This document shows positions 16,186 through 16,570 of a stretch of 16,570 nt of DNA, piece by piece. This stretch comes from Pseudomonadota bacterium. GTDB taxonomy: Bacteria > Pseudomonadota > Gammaproteobacteria > Xanthomonadales > Xanthomonadaceae. The translations under genes and the position numbers were made by a program. Location: the NCBI GenBank assembly GCA_023457475.1, contig JAEWLO010000543.1, positions 1 to 16,570 of the forward strand, written 5' to 3'. Under the pieces are notes generated by a model. The model was not told the DNA's origin, searched no databases, and was given only the letters and a program-made list of their open reading frames with translations. Numbering within the stretch: the first letter of the stretch is position 1; each line of letters begins with the position of its first letter.

Positions 16186-16570
16186 GGCCATCGGCCCTGC
16201 GCAGGAACGCCTCGAACGCCGCCAGGGTGGCTTCGCTGACATGGTGCTCGATGCCTTCGGCATCGCGGCGTGCGGAATCAGCATCCACACCCAGCGCCAG
16301 CAGGAAGCGTTCCACGGTCTGGTGCCGGGCCCGCACCTCGACCGCCAGCTGCTCGCCGGCCGGGGTCAGGAACACGCCACGATATGGCCGCTGGATCGCC
16401 CAGCCCTCCTTCACCAGTCGCTTGAGCGCCTTGGCCACAGTCGGCTGGGCCACTCCAAGCCGGGTGGCGATGTCCACCTGGCGGGCCTCGCGGCCGTCTG
16501 CAATGAGGTCGGCGATCAGCTCCACGTAATATTCCACCAGCTCCGATCGGCGCGGGGGGGGCCCCCACCC
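16178..16570 (-). CDS. mntR: MntR, manganese-dependent DtxR-family repressor, 5' partial
   Basis: MntR binds Mn2+ and represses manganese uptake genes. The visible 130 codons match the E. coli type closely. A winged helix-turn-helix (EARQVDIATRLGVAQPTVAKALKRL) is followed by YRGVFLTPAGEQLA and the metal-binding/dimerisation segment RARHQTVERFLLALGV and DAEGIEHHVSE. The frame stays open to the window edge through GWGPPPRRSELVEYYVEL. Because RRSEL aligns with RRELI of the E. coli protein, the true start lies beyond the right edge and the GTG at 16537 is not the start. The equivalents of the B. subtilis ligands E11, H77, E99, E102 and H103 are present, but the position of Asp8 is Tyr. A run of eight G near the edge is a possible sequencing weak point. 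Confidence 0.9.
   Translation of the reverse strand, partial: GWGPPPRRSELVEYYVELIADLIADGREARQVDIATRLGVAQPTVAKALKRLVKEGWAIQRPYRGVFLTPAGEQLAVEVRARHQTVERFLLALGVDADSARRDAEGIEHHVSEATLAAFEAFLRRADGHG

Overview
The window looks like a chromosomal segment from a gamma-proteobacterium of the family Xanthomonadaceae, most likely Stenotrophomonas or a close relative. The evidence is a high G+C content with long antisense mirror ORFs, GTAG-headed REP palindromes typical of Stenotrophomonas/Xanthomonas, a class III PHA synthase pair (phaE-phaC), and protein sequences that read as xanthomonad versions of Tex, Orn, PpsA/PpsR and an E. coli-type MntR. The species is inferred from these traits, not proven.

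Layout, left to right. (1) At 1-97 is the N-terminus of a probable PAS-domain signalling gene leaving the window on the minus strand. (2) tex (302-2668, minus) encodes a transcription accessory factor. (3) A 324-base spacer leads to a plus-strand type Va autotransporter (2993-5281). It ends at a hairpin shared with a convergent 71-codon minus-strand gene. (4) A long minus-strand run covers 9138 down to 5327: pssA, phaE, phaC, a small PspC-domain membrane protein, an unrecognised protein with an HExxH motif, and the 71-residue protein. phaE and phaC overlap by ATGA. (5) Upstream of pssA, 9139-9491 holds a structured leader, a cluster of three DnaA-box-like 9-mers and a REP array. The REP array supplies the stop codon of the next gene, a NUDIX hydrolase. 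(6) The NUDIX gene follows a DUF1249 (YqiB-like) gene and ppsR on the minus strand. (7) ppsR is divergent from ppsA (plus, TTG start). Their shared 143-base region has a 28-base near-palindrome followed, on the minus strand, by a T-run. ppsA ends in a classical intrinsic terminator and a lone REP. (8) Last come minus-strand EcsC-family, orn, tadA and mntR. mntR runs off the right edge.

How the genes fit together. Carbon and lipid storage or membrane metabolism is concentrated in pssA-phaE-phaC, making phosphatidylserine and polyhydroxyalkanoate. The ppsR/ppsA pair controls pyruvate-to-PEP conversion by reversible phosphorylation. Nucleotide and RNA maintenance is represented by the NUDIX enzyme, Orn, TadA and Tex. 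Envelope functions are the autotransporter, the PspC-domain protein and perhaps the HExxH protein. MntR is the manganese-responsive repressor.

Most of the window is conserved housekeeping sequence. I found no CRISPR array, prophage, toxin-antitoxin or defence island. The points that deserve a second look are mainly non-coding or small: the DnaA-box cluster, the REP-derived stop codon, the terminator-like element ahead of ppsR, an orphan plus-strand terminator at 5643-5664, the HExxH protein, and a Tyr where MntR normally has a metal-binding Asp.
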